Below are positions 47,107 to 62,500 of a stretch of 64,000 nt of DNA, one piece after another (the stretch's first letter is position 1; every line of letters begins with the position of its first letter). The notes under the pieces were generated by a model that did no database searches, was not told the origin of the DNA, and saw nothing but the letters and a program-made list of their open reading frames with translations. A program made the position numbers and the translations under genes. This stretch comes from Siphonodentalium dalli. Taxonomy: Eukaryota; Mollusca; Scaphopoda; Gadilida; Siphonodentaliidae. The stretch covers positions 91,967,319 through 92,031,318 of the forward strand of contig CP136066.1 of NCBI GenBank assembly GCA_032622095.1, in the 5' to 3' direction.

Positions 47107-47532
47107 ACGTGTTGTTCGTTTGATACTGTGGTACGGAGATCTCAAGCTCGATTTTATGTTGACACCGATTGTTTTCAAAGTTTTGCAATCAGATAACTAC
47201 GAGAGATGTTAATTTGTTGCTAGTAATGGTAAATAGATGAGCCATTATAATTTCGTTTCGGTTTTATGCAATAGCTCGGTGTGCAATGAGTCACACATAA
47301 GGTGACTCCCATTTGCATACATAAGATTTGATGGCTATTAAGGTGAATATACTGCTGAAGTTCATATTGGCAGTGTGAGCTCAACAAACAACCAAAGGCC
47401 GATTATGGAGTCTATTACCTGAAGGTGTCGTATATAATTACTGAGATGGAATCCCACTATAATTGGTATTATCAAATCGACCAAAGTATACATTTATCAC
47501 GCGGAGGGACGTTAGTGTCAGTAATACTAGCT

Positions 47533-47568
<36 letters not shown>

Positions 47569-48226
47569 GGGGGGGGGGGGCTTCTTTGGTCTAACCAATG
47601 TGTGGCCCTATTCAGTGCTGAGGTGAGTGAAATGATACATTTTCAATTAGCACAATACTATAATACATATGAATTCATATGTCTATATAACCAGCAGATC
47701 ATGCGACAAGACAGTGTCTACACGTATATCTGCTATGTAAGTTATGTGATATATATTGCGTCTGCATTTCCATATGGAGTGCAGACCTCACAGACCTACA
47801 TCACAGAGTGTATTAGTAAGTATGATAATATTATGTGATGCAGAACACTGCAGCTTACAGTCTGCCAACATCAACATCATGTACACAATTATTTGAGAGT
47901 AGTGACACAGCAAAGAAGAATAAAAGTAATTCATCAGGGTAAGGTACATTTGAGAGTTCAATTCGGACTGTCCTAAAAAGTACACATACCAGGTTGAAGT
48001 AGTAAATTAAAGGTTTCATCCATGATTATTATGCTTTTCGATGGTACTTTATTTTGGAATTGTTTGAATTCCAGTAAATAGTAGAACTTGTCAACAATCA
48101 TGTGGCAACTTATCTGTTTGTGAATTGTCGCATTCCACCTTCTGTTCTCGATTGGGAATATGGTTAGCTGTCCTAAGAGTACGAAATTCGACTTGTTTTC
48201 TACTTTCTAAGATTTCCAAATACTGT
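47107..48226 (+). repeat. 1.1-kb tandem duplication, unit 1
   Basis: Starts CGTGTTGTTCGTTTGATACT and ends before the same phrase at 48227. It contains a (TA)n run at about 47536-47564 and a short run of G at 47569-47580 that corresponds to the long G tract in unit 2. Confidence 0.8.
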
Positions 48227-49459
<1,233 letters not shown>

Positions 49460-52400
49460 AATGATATGTTGCTTGCACGTGCGTTATATCTTGCCTCTGC
49501 TTGGACTGTTTCTTCCATATCACAAGGAACTATAATTATATAGAGTTCTCCTTATTGTGTAGGAAACTCGTGTCAGTATAAACAGAAATATGGCTGCTAA
49601 TTAGTTGATTATCTTTGAGGTAAAATTCCCAGATCTGGAACAGAAAATAATAGCCTACGTAAATATGGCGATTATTGTTAGGTTTCGATAGCCAGGAAGG
49701 GTATGTTGGGTTCCCAAAGTAATAGAAGGGGTCTGGGTATGTTTACGCTGTTGTTTTATGTGCAGTAAATGGGGTAATTGTGAAAATGCTAATTTTTCCT
49801 TTAAAAATATAAAAAAGGGCGCATTTGTTGTCATCATCGGATGACGTTCTGATGGAAATGTGACCATTTGAAGTTCAAATAGACATAACCCATCGCCGGC
49901 GGGATATACAGTTAACACTCTCACCTATGAAAAATAATTAGTTGTTTGTAACCTCCAGGCACCACTGTGTCATATTTAATGAACACTACAACCGTTTGAG
50001 GAATGCACTATTAAACTATTGTCTTCACAATATTCACTCTCAATTGCCTGCCAAGTCTACACTCTTTACAATCAAGAAACTGGTCAACACATTGTAATGT
50101 TCCGGAGTTCAGTAATCGAGATTGCCCTCAGTTAATTAAACATATCATTTGTCTCGGCAACTTAAAGAGAAGTTGATCTGTTTCATTCAGAAGTATACTA
50201 CTTTTCCATATCGTTTGTAAGTCATATTTTAAATTTTCGTCAAATATTCCAGTAGTCAACTGTGTTGCGATGTCCAATGGAATTGTTCCTGAATCACCAT
50301 TTCTCTATGCGAACAAAATTTCCGGTGGATATATTTTGTATTCAACAACTCCTCAAGCTATGTTATGGGGAAAATATTAAATATATAATACTCATTCGAA
50401 GAGTGACATAATTAACAAATACCATTTTCCAGTCAAGTAAATGGTTTACTTAAGTTTCTTAAAATGTTCCGCAATCCGAAGCCATTGTAATGAAAACATT
50501 ACTATTACAGCGAAATTACCGATAGAAGTCCAATTAGTCCAAACTATTTATAAAAACTTTACGGTAAACAGTGGACGAGATCAAAGCATTTAAAAAATAT
50601 TCTGACAATCATATTCATACTACAAAATAGTTGAACCTACTAAACGTTTACCGATGTTTGTTGATATATCACTGTAACAGTTTTGTTTACATAACAATGG
50701 TTTCAAGGCGGCGTTTCGTTAATGGGGAACTATCAATAAAACATAAGAACAAAGTTGATCTATTCTCAATATTCTTCTTGGTGGTGATATTTTTACAGAA
50801 TTACATAATTTTTGAACATTGAACGAGAGCCGTGGTCCATTTGACTGACTTGCAGCCTAACTCAGTGATTGGATATAAAATAAAATAAATCGAAAAATGG
50901 CAACGATAACATCAATAAAATTATTCATTCTGGCCACTCTTCGGGGCGAACTAACTAACGCAAGTTGACGTTGACATTTAGAAGTATCGATATTGGTATT
51001 TGTGATCTATTAAACGGAGGCCGCCATTCAATCGACATAATTATCTCACATGCACAACTGTGACGTATTAAACCAACTTCCAGCAAATACGATAACAATC
51101 ATTTTAGACGTAAACAAGTGACGAGTTTACAATTTGTTTTGTTAATGGCGACTCCAAGTAACTTTACAATGTTTTCAATCAAGTTTGGACATTTCGAAAT
51201 GCTATCGGTACACTGAACTAAATAATCATATATTATATCACGGTGTTGTACTTGGGCAATATATCTTGGGTGCTGTTTGAAATTGGGATTTATATTTAAG
51301 AAATGATTCGGCTTTATATGCCTAGAACAATTGTCTGTTTATCCGCACATTTTTGTTAGAAAAATATTCTAAAACAACGATTCCATTTGGGAAGTAAATA
51401 ACATATTTTCGTTAATTTTCTCCAACGGCAATCCGGCGTGGAACCTTTACAACACTGCTGACATTGGAATATAATTAGTTTTTATTTTACTTAATAAATA
51501 TTTAACCAATGTTTGTGCTTGTATTTATTCTCCAAAATCAGTTGGATGCTCAAACGACGACGTTTCGTACCCTCTTACCTGTTTCATACCAGCACCACAT
51601 GCTTGGTCATCTCACGTATGGTTGTTTCGCATCGCATGCGTGGTCATTTCCCACAAATGTTGATTGGTCATGCAGTACGGGAAATGTGAACAAAATATTT
51701 TTATTTCATATCTTCAGAACATATTTATGATTTAATGTGACGACAAACCGTGGATAAAACAGATTGTGGTGTCACAGTTAAGCTATTTCCACACCAATAA
51801 TCATTGTATACTCAATGATGCGAATCGTTCAAATGATACTGGTACGAAACGTCAAGAACGCTGGAACGAAAGTTCTATATGTGAAACTTCATTGCCACAA
51901 AATATGCAGCACCCTATCCATTCCATAGTACATGTACAGTTTTAAGAAAACGAGTAAAAAATAAAAATCGAAAATCGTTCCACCTGCCAAATGTAAGGGG
52001 ACATAAACGTCGATCTTCCCACCAAAGGTTTAACCCTTCGTGAGTTCTTACGTCGGTGACTCGGCCACGTACAACTCTATCGAGAAATGTGAGCATCAAG
52101 TAACTAAGACGTTGTTAAGATTTGTCCAATAAGACTGGAGTAAAATTAGTGATAAAAAGTATTTAATTTTATAAACATTAACTATGTGCAGATGTTATTA
52201 GGATCTGGAAATCTTTGATGGATATTCATTAACACACAAGCATGCTCTGTCAATGCGTGACTATCAAGGTCCAAACACAACTTTTAAACTCGGGATTGTC
52301 TGTAACACATGACCGACCACCCGACAATAATCTTCTCCATGCACAACCTTCATCATCCTTAGCCATTGTATCGCATTCCTCAAAGAAACACAACTCAATC

Positions 52401-52880
52401 CCAAGTGAATTGAACGCTACATTGGCCAGCACTAAACATAACATTACTGTACACAATATGTATTCGTCACAAAATTACTAATGCATTAATTCCAAAAACA
52501 AATCCCAAGGCATAGTCAACAAGAACATAGCATGAGATATGATATGGAGGGAATATTGGGAATTGTGTTCGGTCAAAGTTGTGAAGTTGGCTGTGTGGTT
52601 GTTAAGGTATAGACGCACGTTTTGCAATGTGTTTTATCTGGGATATATCCCGATCTATCTCGAATTTCACATAATTATCACGGCCTTCATCCGATAAAGA
52701 ATTTAAAATAACACCTACATATATTCATTTATAATTTCTATTGAACAATTTCCTCAAAACAAAAAAGGACGTTTGGTAACTTTGATATGTGATAGCCTCC
52801 AAAAATATAAATCGTATAAACTTGTTGGAGCAGTACATATGTATACGTTTTATTGCATTTTCGACGCGTCATATAAAGAC
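49460..52880. other. Intergenic DNA, nothing recognised
   Basis: AT-rich DNA with short frames only. No element ends, RNA genes or protein similarity recognised on either strand. Confidence 0.4.
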
Positions 52881-53462
52881 CAGGGGCCTGTTTCATGAAG
52901 GCAACTTATGACATAGTTGGGACTTAAGATGGTCATAAGTTCAAACTTCAGTCATAAGTGCGTTTCACGAACAAGGTCTTAACTTAAGATGGTCTTAACT
53001 TTGGTCTTAACTTTACGACTGCTGTGAGGTGTCATAAGATAATCTTAAAGTTAAGACCTACGTTGTGATCCGCAGTTGGTCCGAAATGTGGATGGGATCT
53101 AGTTCATGTATATATTATTATAAACACATTTAACTGAATAACATCTTGCTATAGCACGGAGGGGTGTTTCAGAAATGGTAGTAATTAATAACCAACTGGT
53201 AAGCTATAGCAGTGACGTGGCCAGTGGTTGCAAGATTGGCGGGGTGTCCGCTACTAACTGTAAACCGCCAAGACCGGACTATGTATACATTTCTAATTGC
53301 TGTAACAAATAGAATATATTTCCATAGAGTTGGACATCATTTGCGATTCAAATCACCCAATCGCAATGATCATGTTGAGACAATTAGTCCGAACATTTTC
53401 ACATCGAGGATAATAGTGAATGATTTATACTCAGTGTTTTTTTTATAAATGCTTATGTCAGC

Positions 53463-53496
<34 letters not shown>

Positions 53497-53505
53497 TACT
53501 TGCCT
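53463..53505 (+). repeat. (TTA)n microsatellite
   Basis: About 12-13 uninterrupted TTA/ATT units. Confidence 0.9.
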
Positions 53506-53772
53506 TTCTATATTATTATGTTATAATTTGATTGTAAAATATATTGTATATGTACCCCGTATATATATCGGCAAGATAATAATACATAATATGTGTTATT
53601 TTATTATTATTATGTATATTATCATAACCCACCCACGCGAATCTCAGATCTTATACACTTATTACATCTGCATCACAAGTTTATTAACTATGAAATAAAA
53701 ATATATATAGCATGTATATATATAGTATACGGACTGCGCGGGCACACCGGGATCCGCGAAAGAACATATCAC

Positions 53773-53868
53773 TGTGAACCGGCCCACAGACCACTGGGGG
53801 AATTACTAAAATACCAATATAGAGTCTATATTGGTATTTTAGTAATTTCCCCCAGGGGCCTCTGAACC
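53773..53868. repeat. Hairpin with CTGGGGGAAATTACTAAAAT stem
   Basis: CTGGGGGAATTACTAAAATA and CCAATATAGA face their complements across three bases. Flanking GAACCGGCC is also inverted. Confidence 0.8.
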
Positions 53869-55227
53869 GGCCGTCTGTTCACGGTTTGTTAATTATAAAC
53901 GCTCTTTATTAGAAGTAGTTGCTTTGGTTTTTATTAAAACATATATGCAAAATGTCGTTCAACATAACGTACTTTCGAAGTTCATATGCAGTTTGTTAAC
54001 TATAACAGGCGTTTAGCATATTTGTCAACATAACCAGAGCAAATGGCATTAACATCATTTATATATGGCTTCTACAAGTATGTCTCAGATTGGAAATAAG
54101 TCTATTTGGAGCACGATATGAAGTCCTGTTCACATTATAGCAATATAAATAAAGAGCGTTTCGTGTTGGTATTCCATGAATGTTGGCAATAAATAAAGAG
54201 CGTCTAGCTCACTGCTTCCACCGTGGTGTATTTTATGTGTATGTCGCCGTGGCGACATATTCATTTTCCTGGTATTATAGATGCTTCAAAGACGTATAAT
54301 GTAATAGAACCTAATATCTGCATTGAAAGGGGCGAACATATGTCTCGCGTCGCCTTAATGGCTTGTTATATGGGTGAAGGTTCACATTCTGAGTTACGAT
54401 GTATAAGTCCCTTTAATAACTGAAATAATATATTTGAGCTCGTTACGTTTGTTTAAAATCGGCACTGGAAGCATTCAGCTATGTGTGGAGTCTGACGCGA
54501 ACACACAGTTAGAAAGCGCGCTCGTGCAGTTAAGTATGCACCAGTCATTATACTGATTATCGCCCTTGGATTACAATATCATAATTATTCTTAGACACGC
54601 CCAAGTATCTGGCATCAGACACTGTACTTGGGCATATAACATACACAGAACCAACATTTTCTGCGCATAGCTGTAATAAATTGTCGAGAGCCAGTCTAAA
54701 AGCGCGCGAACTTAAAATACTACTTAAGTAGGACTTAATCTTGTTTTGTGAAACGCGTTCTTGAAACGGAAAAGTTACATCATAAGATCCACCTTAGATC
54801 TTAGATTAAGTCCATCTTAAGATAGTCTTATGACATTGCTTCATGAAACAGGCCCCAGCTACTGTTCAAAGTACCATGCAGTTGTTTAAACATAACACCA
54901 TGTCATGAATGTATCAATTGAGCGTTATGCTCTATATTTGTTATACCACTAATACAATTGCGGCTAGTGTTTTGGCTAGTCACCGATTTCGCCTAGCACA
55001 TTCGCATACGGTATGCTGACTTAATTGACTTATCCATATATGTGATGCTGGTTTGTACAGGAGATATTTCTGAGATTCAAAGACACATATCTTCGATTAT
55101 CATGATTCCCATTTTGCTTATTACGCCCCTCGGGTGTATTCTGGTGTAGAAATGTTTGTATCGCATGGGTGCATGGACGTTTTATTTATGGAAACGGGAA
55201 TTTTTGGCACAGACTAAACGTTGTAGT

Positions 55228-55590
55228 ACGACGCCGATGTCGACAAATTGCAGTAGGTCCCCTATTTGCGGAGGTCCATTTGAGGAAATGTCGAATTCGC
55301 GGAGATCACTTAAAAAGGTCGAAATATGTTGATTTTAATGAGGGAACGGGTGCGTCTATCTCAATTGATACGTACTTTAAAGAGGTTAGTCGGATACAGC
55401 CAATTCAGCCACCGGTTCGTTAATTAGGTGCTGATCGGTGTGACAATTTGCAGTAGGTCTCTATTTGCGGAGTTCCATTTGCGGAGGTCCCCGAATTCGC
55501 GGAGTTCCTCTAAAATGGTCGAAATATTGTTATTTTAATGAGTGAACGGGTGCGTATATGTCATTTGATACGTATTTTAAACAAATAACG
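55228..55590 (+). repeat. Direct repeat, two units, period about 205 bp
   Basis: CAGTAGGTC..CTATTTGCGG, GGTCGAAATAT.TT..TTTT and AATGAG.GAACGGGTGCGT occur twice in the same order (about 55245-55390 and 55448-55585). Confidence 0.7.
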
Positions 55591-55600
55591 ACACGATTAT

Positions 55601-57919
55601 CATAATAACGAACCAAAGCCGGAAGGTTTGGGTCGGTTTTAGACTATATCTGATTTAGTGACGTCACCAATTATTGTCTAATACGAGCTGCTGTTTTGAA
55701 TTTGTGCGAGCACTTTTGTCGTAGAGTAGATCGGTGGGCTTAAAGCATTAATGTCGTAATAGGAAAATCTTGTTACTCTGTCTTTCGATTACTGGAATGC
55801 AAATGAGAATTATGAATATTAATTACAATTTAAGTTCATTCGTAGCGGTGGTAATGGGTAGTTTACCATTCATTGAGAAGATAAGACAAAATAAATAACG
55901 ACACAATAGTAACTACGGTCTACACACTGCGGGGCGAGTGAAAAGTGATCGAAATTCGTGATGTGAGATATATTGAGGTTGAGATCACAAATTTACCGAT
56001 CTTCTGTGCTAAGGTGGGCCTTTAATGTACATCACTTGGTACTCTACGGCATGGTTGGGGCGATTACATGCCAATGTAATCGATTACGATTACAATTACT
56101 TTTGATTTACATGATTACGATTACGATTACTGATTACATTTTTCCCAATGTAATCAATTACGATTACAATTACTTTAGTAAATGTAATCGATTACTTTTT
56201 GAGTACATCTGATTACAATTGTTAGTTTCCAACTATTTTGATCGCATAGGAATAAATAATGAAATAATTCAAATTAACATATCAAATTTGATTGAATAAA
56301 GACATCACTGCATAACATGGAAACAAGAAACGACTGAAACAATAGAAAGATGCAAGCAATAAACATATAAACCTTTTTACATTTACATGTATTGGAAAGT
56401 TTTCATTATGAAGTTATGCACCAACTTATTGGGAATACATTATGGTTTATGTGTATTTATTTATGTAAATATATTTTAATATATTTTTAATTTTCTTACA
56501 TGCATTCAAACTAACGCATAATATTTATGAAAATATCACCAGAAACAATTATAAATCATTTGCATGTTCTGTTAGATTCAATACCCAACACAATGAAGAT
56601 AACATTAAGATTTATTTGATGATCATCCGTTGTTAATCCTGATTAGGATGAAATGAGGCTTAACTCCATGAGTGCAGTAAATGACAAACCAGCTAATTAG
56701 GTCTACCGATGTACACCACACCTGCTTTGTTCAGTTAATTAGCCATATTGCACCATTGTGACTCTGCAGCCATTGTCTGTAGCAGTCCCAATTCAATTTA
56801 ATCATAATTGAAGTTGGCTAGCCTATTTATTCATATTTGAACATTTCATTTTCTGTATCACAAGTTTATTGCCATTCCTGCTGTATTCAACAATTGTTGT
56901 TATATGTGTCCACTACCAGAATGTACATACACCCTGTACCACTAACATAACACATGACATAATTGTACTAACTTTCTAATATGTTGTTTGTATCTTTGCA
57001 CACTCCACAGTATGAGACTATGAGTATCCAATAGCCATCCATATGGATACTTTAGTAAAAGTAATCAAAAAGTAATCAAAATGTAATCATGATTACAGGT
57101 ACATTTGAAAATAATCGATTACGATTACTTGTAATCAAGAAATGTCATGATTACTGATTGCAGACGATTACTCGAAATTTTGTAATCGATTACTTTGATT
57201 ACGATTACTGATTACGATTACCCCAACCCTGCTCTACGGTCCTGTGCCAAACGAAATAACATATATTTAATATGGAATTAATTGTTATCATAAGACTATT
57301 TAGTACATACATGCATGTGGTAATCCATAAATATCATACTATTTTCTGGAATCGAAGGGAAACACATTATTTTAAACAAAGCAGAAGATACTTTCATGCC
57401 GGTTGAGGCGAACTCGGACAATGAGGAAAGTTACACGATGACGTTGTTCGTCGACTTTCGTTGAAATTGACACGGTGACATCTTCTGATCGAAATGAACA
57501 GCTATGAAATGGACATGATTCTCCACATGGTACCTCTGCCCCAGCGCTCACCCAGCGTCAAGAACTATATTGTTTAAATTCAGTAACAATGTTCCCGTTC
57601 CCCGCTCGACAAGGTATAACTATTTTCACTTTGATGTTGGTAGTTTATACCATGTATAATCTAGCTGACAATCAAGACTATCCGGAAATACGATTGGCCT
57701 AATTTATACTGGAAATTACGATTGGATGTCCATTCTTTCGACGAACCGTTGTGTATGGTGTGTAATATCTGATAATAACACCAGGAAATCTTATTTGATG
57801 GGAATACCAGGGAATCTATAAACTGATTATTATTAAAAATATATATTAAAAGCCACAGCTACCCTCATGTGAGTGGTTTAGCTTTGGTTCGTTAATTGCG
57901 CTAGCGTATGGTCATATTA
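55601..57919. repeat. Dispersed repeat, long copy with nested hAT-type insertion
   Basis: Matches 815-1735 in order on both sides of the insertion 56050-57231: left block with GACGTCACCAATTATTGTC, right block with AAAGCAGAAGATAC and ACGATGACGTTGTT, ending GCTTTGGTTCGTTAATTGCG. Confidence 0.65.
56050..57231 (-). mobile_element. hAT-type MITE, copy 2 (1182 bp)
   Basis: Perfect 8-bp target duplication CTCTACGG (56042-56049 and 57232-57239). Ends CATGGTTGGGG (one mismatch to CAGGGTTGGGG) and CCCCAACCCTG. Same family as 19336-20509, inserted in opposite orientation, and collinear over its length. Confidence 0.9.
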
Positions 57920-57957
57920 GTGGTTTGTTCTATCAATTATATGATCATCATGATCAT

Positions 57958-58615
57958 CATAATCATCATAATACTGAACAAGTCTTGCGACTTTTCGTCC
58001 CAATAACATTATTTGCAATGTTTGTTTACTTCGATATTTTCTTGTGAGTCACTTGAACATATTACTTGCCGTCGAACTCGTAGTTTATATAATAGAAGAA
58101 TGAGTCTATGTATATTTTGAATTGATCGAGTGTTGGAGCCTCAACAGCGAAGTCTGGCAAAGAGTTCCAGATATTTACCACCCTCTGAGTGAAGAAATAT
58201 TTTCCTATGTCCTTGTTAACAGTGCGCATCTGTAGCTTTTTATTATGTTCGCTTGTTCTTCCTGATGAATTTCTTTCTAATATGGCACAGGCATTGATAT
58301 TGTAATGACCATTCAACAATTTATATACCTCGATTAGATCTCCTCTAAATCTTCGATATTTTAAAGACATCAGATTGAGTCTTATCATTCGGTCTCGGTA
58401 GGATAGAGTTTTGATTTGACGAACTAGTTTCGTTGCTTTTCTTTGTATTTTCTCTGACACAATGCTTTGACATTTGTGATGTAGGCTCCATGCAGAATTA
58501 CAGTATTCGATGATAGGTCTGACCATGCTTATGTAGAGCGATCGGAAAGTGTCGGTATCCAAGTTCGTGAAAGTTCTATCGACTATGCCGATGATTTGAG
58601 AAGCTTTATTGTTTT
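57958..58615 (-). pseudogene. 5'-truncated CR1-like LINE, end of reverse transcriptase
   Basis: The frame runs from about 58612 to 58062 on the - strand. NKASQIIGIVDRTF leads to LYISMVRPIIEYCNSAW, then KIQRKATKLV, SLKYRRFRGDLIEVYKLLNG, and FFTQRVVNIWNSLPDFAVEA with a TAA stop. This is the typical C-terminal region of CR1-type polymerases. The 3' end is an impure ATGATG/ATGATC microsatellite tail (57935-57975). Truncation at the 5' side is usual for LINE copies. Confidence 0.85.
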
Positions 58616-58619
58616 AGGA

Positions 58620-59472
58620 TATTGTAGGAAGGCTAATCTGGCCGTGTCAAATTGAGCTATAGCGATGAGATATCTCACAGGACAACACATTTCGGGTTTT
58701 CGCGGGGTGTGTATTCGCTAGATTGATAGTTGTAGTATGTAAATATTATAACCGCGTAAATTGCTTTCGATGTTTAGATATGAACAATGGCTGGGCCACT
58801 CTTGAAGATTTTATGGCGGGAACACAATGCCTCCGATTTGTTTTCCGCATTTAGAGGCTTTCTGTTGTGGTGAATGAGAAACCTGCAGTAATAAGCCGTA
58901 GTTTTTTGTAATAATTTGAAGGATTAGTTGTTTTAACTGAATTCTGAGGCGGTGCATTCATGTAACCAATATTGTTATAAATTATATTTATGCCTAATAA
59001 TATGATCTTGAGCGCGTTACCATTTCTGATTATGGTTTTCTTGTTACCATTTTGCCAGTGTTCAAATATAACGTTCGTAGAGGTGCGGTTTCGTGCGACA
59101 CCTTTTTAATAAAACACGGGACATTTGCTCCATAGTTATGACTTAACTCTCACTGTGACATAATTGATCTGCTTGATGACGTGCAGAAATAAAATAAAAA
59201 ATACTTTCTAATGCACTCCATTTTGATTTGAAATTCGGTACCGTAGAAATATGCACACCGGGAACGGGACATATAACCAAGGCTACGTGAGACCCAACCT
59301 CATTCTTGTAAACGATTAGCGTGTGGAGACGCCTGACTCATTAATCAATGGAACAAATGCGCACGCGATGCAGTTCTGTATCGAGCATGCGATCAAGACG
59401 ATAGGAGTGGTGTCTTACTGACCTCCCCAGTAAGTTTCTCTATTGATAAATGGCACACGTCTGTGAAATTTA
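58620..59472. other. Presumed promoter side of gene B
   Basis: No TATA box, initiator or other element could be assigned with confidence in this stretch. Confidence 0.3.
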
Positions 59473-59560
59473 ATGATGGTGATTATTGCTAATGGACTTC
59501 ATATTTTACTGGTGCTCTGGTCTGTGTGCGTATATGGACAGATATCTATATTACGAATTG
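59473..59560 (+). CDS. Gene B exon 1: signal peptide
   Basis: MMVIIANGLHILLVLWSVCV then YGQISILRI, followed by donor GTAAGT and ending in phase 1. A 17-residue hydrophobic core and a small-residue cleavage region (VYG-Q) make a convincing secretion signal. Promoter elements were not identified upstream. Confidence 0.8.
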
Positions 59561-62500
59561 GTAAGTACTGTATGATTCATACATATTACAATCATCATCA
59601 TCATCAGCATCATCATTATCTTGGAACAAGTCATTTGACAATGTACCCAGGTACAATCATACTGTAATAATTTTGAACTGTTTGATAAACGCCCCATAAT
59701 TGGGGACGCTATGGACATACGTCACAGACGGCCGGGATTGGAGGTGTGTCTCACCCATAAGTTGAGAATAGTTTCAACAGTTGGTACATCACATTATAAT
59801 TGGACATTTCTAACCATAAGGAGGTGTTACGTTGGAATTTTCCAACATTTGAGGTACCGTTGGGAAGATGCTTTATCTGACTTAGACATTTTGTTTTTCA
59901 TTTGTTTAACGTCCGTAAACTTGTTCAAGATACACACAAGTATTATTTGTTACATGAATGCCCCATATAGAAACAAAAACAATATTACTCTTTAATTTGA
60001 TTTATCCCATGCAATATATATTGGGAACAACTCCGGTTATACGCACAGGTCTGACGCCGACTGTTTTGTTCTACTCGTTCGAATTGATATGTCTTCAAAC
60101 TGATTTGAAGAGTCGGATTGTATTCAGATTTGCGGCTCAAAAAGACTATCAACGGTATGTAGTATATGTTATACATAATTAGAAGCGAAATTGTTTTCTG
60201 ACCCACATCCATGTGACACTTATTAATTTTATATAATTCTACATCACATTATAGTTGGACATTTCTAACCATAAAGAGGTGTTACGTTGGAATGTTCCAA
60301 CATTTGAGGTACCTGACTTGGACATTTTGTTTTTCATTTGTTTAACGTCCGTAAACTTGTTCAATATACACACACGTATTATTTGTTACATGAATGCCCC
60401 ATTGTAACATTCGTTTGTTCTCATATTTCGAGAGGATAAATCTGTCCAGTTTTAATATAACATAATTTGGCGATAACCAGAGAAGATATATACATATATC
60501 ATGGCGACAGGAAGGAAACATTCCGAAAAATGTAAAGTACACCTATATAATGGAGATGACTATATAATACATATGGTAGATATTTGGCACAGGTCTAACA
60601 CAGAGACCTTGAATATGAATATAGTGTCCTGAATGCGACGTCGGAATACAGCGGCCATTTGAGCTTCCTGTTTTGGTGTCGTTTTAGTGGCCGTGTGGTA
60701 TTGAGGTCGGATTTTGAGTCGCAATGCGCAATCGCCGTCACGGGCAGGGGTTCGAATCCCACCCAATCCCAAAAAAGGGTGTCTCAAAACCCATGCAGAA
60801 AAGTTTTGATTAATGTCGTGCCTCACCAAACCAATCCCTTATCTGGACGGTGCCAGTTTGGAAAACTTCAACAACACCATTGCGTTTATCGTATAACGGA
60901 TATACCTATACAGACATTTGTTGGAAATCGGGGGAAATGTTTTAGCAATATGTCTGCCTAACCAAGCCCAATCCCTGACCGTGCCGGCACTTTGAACAGC
61001 ATTAAATTTATCGTACATCACATATAAATAGGTTTGGTGGAAATTCGGTAAAACGTATTAAATATTTTGGCGCACCTACACCAACCCCCATCAATGACCT
61101 GTGACGCAAGTCTTTCTATCATTAACCCTTTGAACCCTGGCTCCCCACAACGATCGACACCCTGACCCTGGGCTCCCAGTGGTATTTTTTATATTGTGGA
61201 CAGTGTTTAGATGTATGGTGTTGTTTATGTTCAAGTGGTGTCACATTTCTGAAACTTTAGATGTATGATCCCCATGGACCACTGATTATTTTACGATCTG
61301 GTTACATTGCCAGGTGGTCACTCCCTGGTAACGGTTGCTAGGCATCTACCCGATATTGAAAGTAAAATACAATTATAGCTTTTACGGTCGTAATATCAAA
61401 CAGCTCACTATGAATTCCATGATTATCTCTCCATATAAATTTGACTGTTTAAAAGGAAGGTATTGGTAAGTGTTCAAGTTTTTCGAGGTTGTGAAATTTG
61501 AACTCTAAAATATCCTTAAAACGAATCTGTTTTATATCTGGCTTTTGAAGTATCCGAGATATCTCGTTAGTCTATCTAGCCTGCCGATACATTTGGGATA
61601 CACAGAAAAAACGAATGCGAAAATTTCGATGAAATTGTAACGTAGGTTCCGGGCCCTGGCACCGCTTTGGCAACTTCCAACACCATTAGGCTCGTTCATA
61701 TGTCGAGCCGGACACGGGTCACGCCAGCCTAATCAGTGTGAAAATGACAAAGTCAAAGATAGCGCGACTGGAACACGACGTATAAAACCAACTGGCTCCT
61801 CGGAATTTCCCTGGCACGACCCGACGTGCTACACGTCTGGTGCCGACGTGCTACACGTCTGTGGTTCGACGCTGTTTTGAATTCGACGTGCTAAACATAG
61901 GTCGCGCTAAGATGATTAAGGGGATATCATTCCTCATTTAGAACCCCTTTGGCGTAGAGCATGTGCAATTTGAAGTTTTTGGCGTCATTACGTCATCTCT
62001 GAATCATTCTAGCGCGACCCGTGTCTGGCACGTCGACCGTATAAAACAGCGTCGGGGCACAGACGTGCTAACTCTTGTCCGTTGTAAATATGCATTGAAG
62101 GCTATATATACGGGGATATGCATGTGTTGACTGACAAAGGACGTTTCGCGAAATCTTGGAATAAATATATTGCGGAGATATATACGAAGGTTCAAGGGAG
62201 ATGAATGACAAGATCCCGATTTTGAAACCAACGAAAGCGTAAATTATGAGATTCATGCACCATATAGAAGAATAAATAAAGACACATCGAGGGCCATGCA
62301 GTTTATAGTGCATTGTCAGAGGACACCATCATGGCCAATTTTACTATTTAGTGGACTTCCCAAGGGAAATCATTATAGCAGACGGCATTTTGTATCAAAA
62401 CTGCAAAAATTGTTTGAAATATACGATTACAGCACGTGCCAAATCAAACAAACGTAATACGAGCCAGAGACGCGCCAATGTCGAGCCAGGGGAAGATAGC

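Larger units (their letters stand above)
52881..54856. mobile_element. Probable element bounded by CAGGGGCCTGTTTCATGAAG ends
   Basis: Left end CAGGGGCCTGTTTCATGAAG, right end CTTCATGAAACAGGCCCC. Subterminal regions on both sides are rich in TTAAGATGGTCTTA/CATAAGT words in inverted order. No target duplication was convincing. It contains a (TTA)n run, a hairpin at 53773-53868 and AATAAAGAGCGTTT words. Confidence 0.6.

Noticed and set aside
60675-60775. Functional tRNA gene
   Set aside because: The B box is good, but the acceptor stem and anticodon arm could not be closed.
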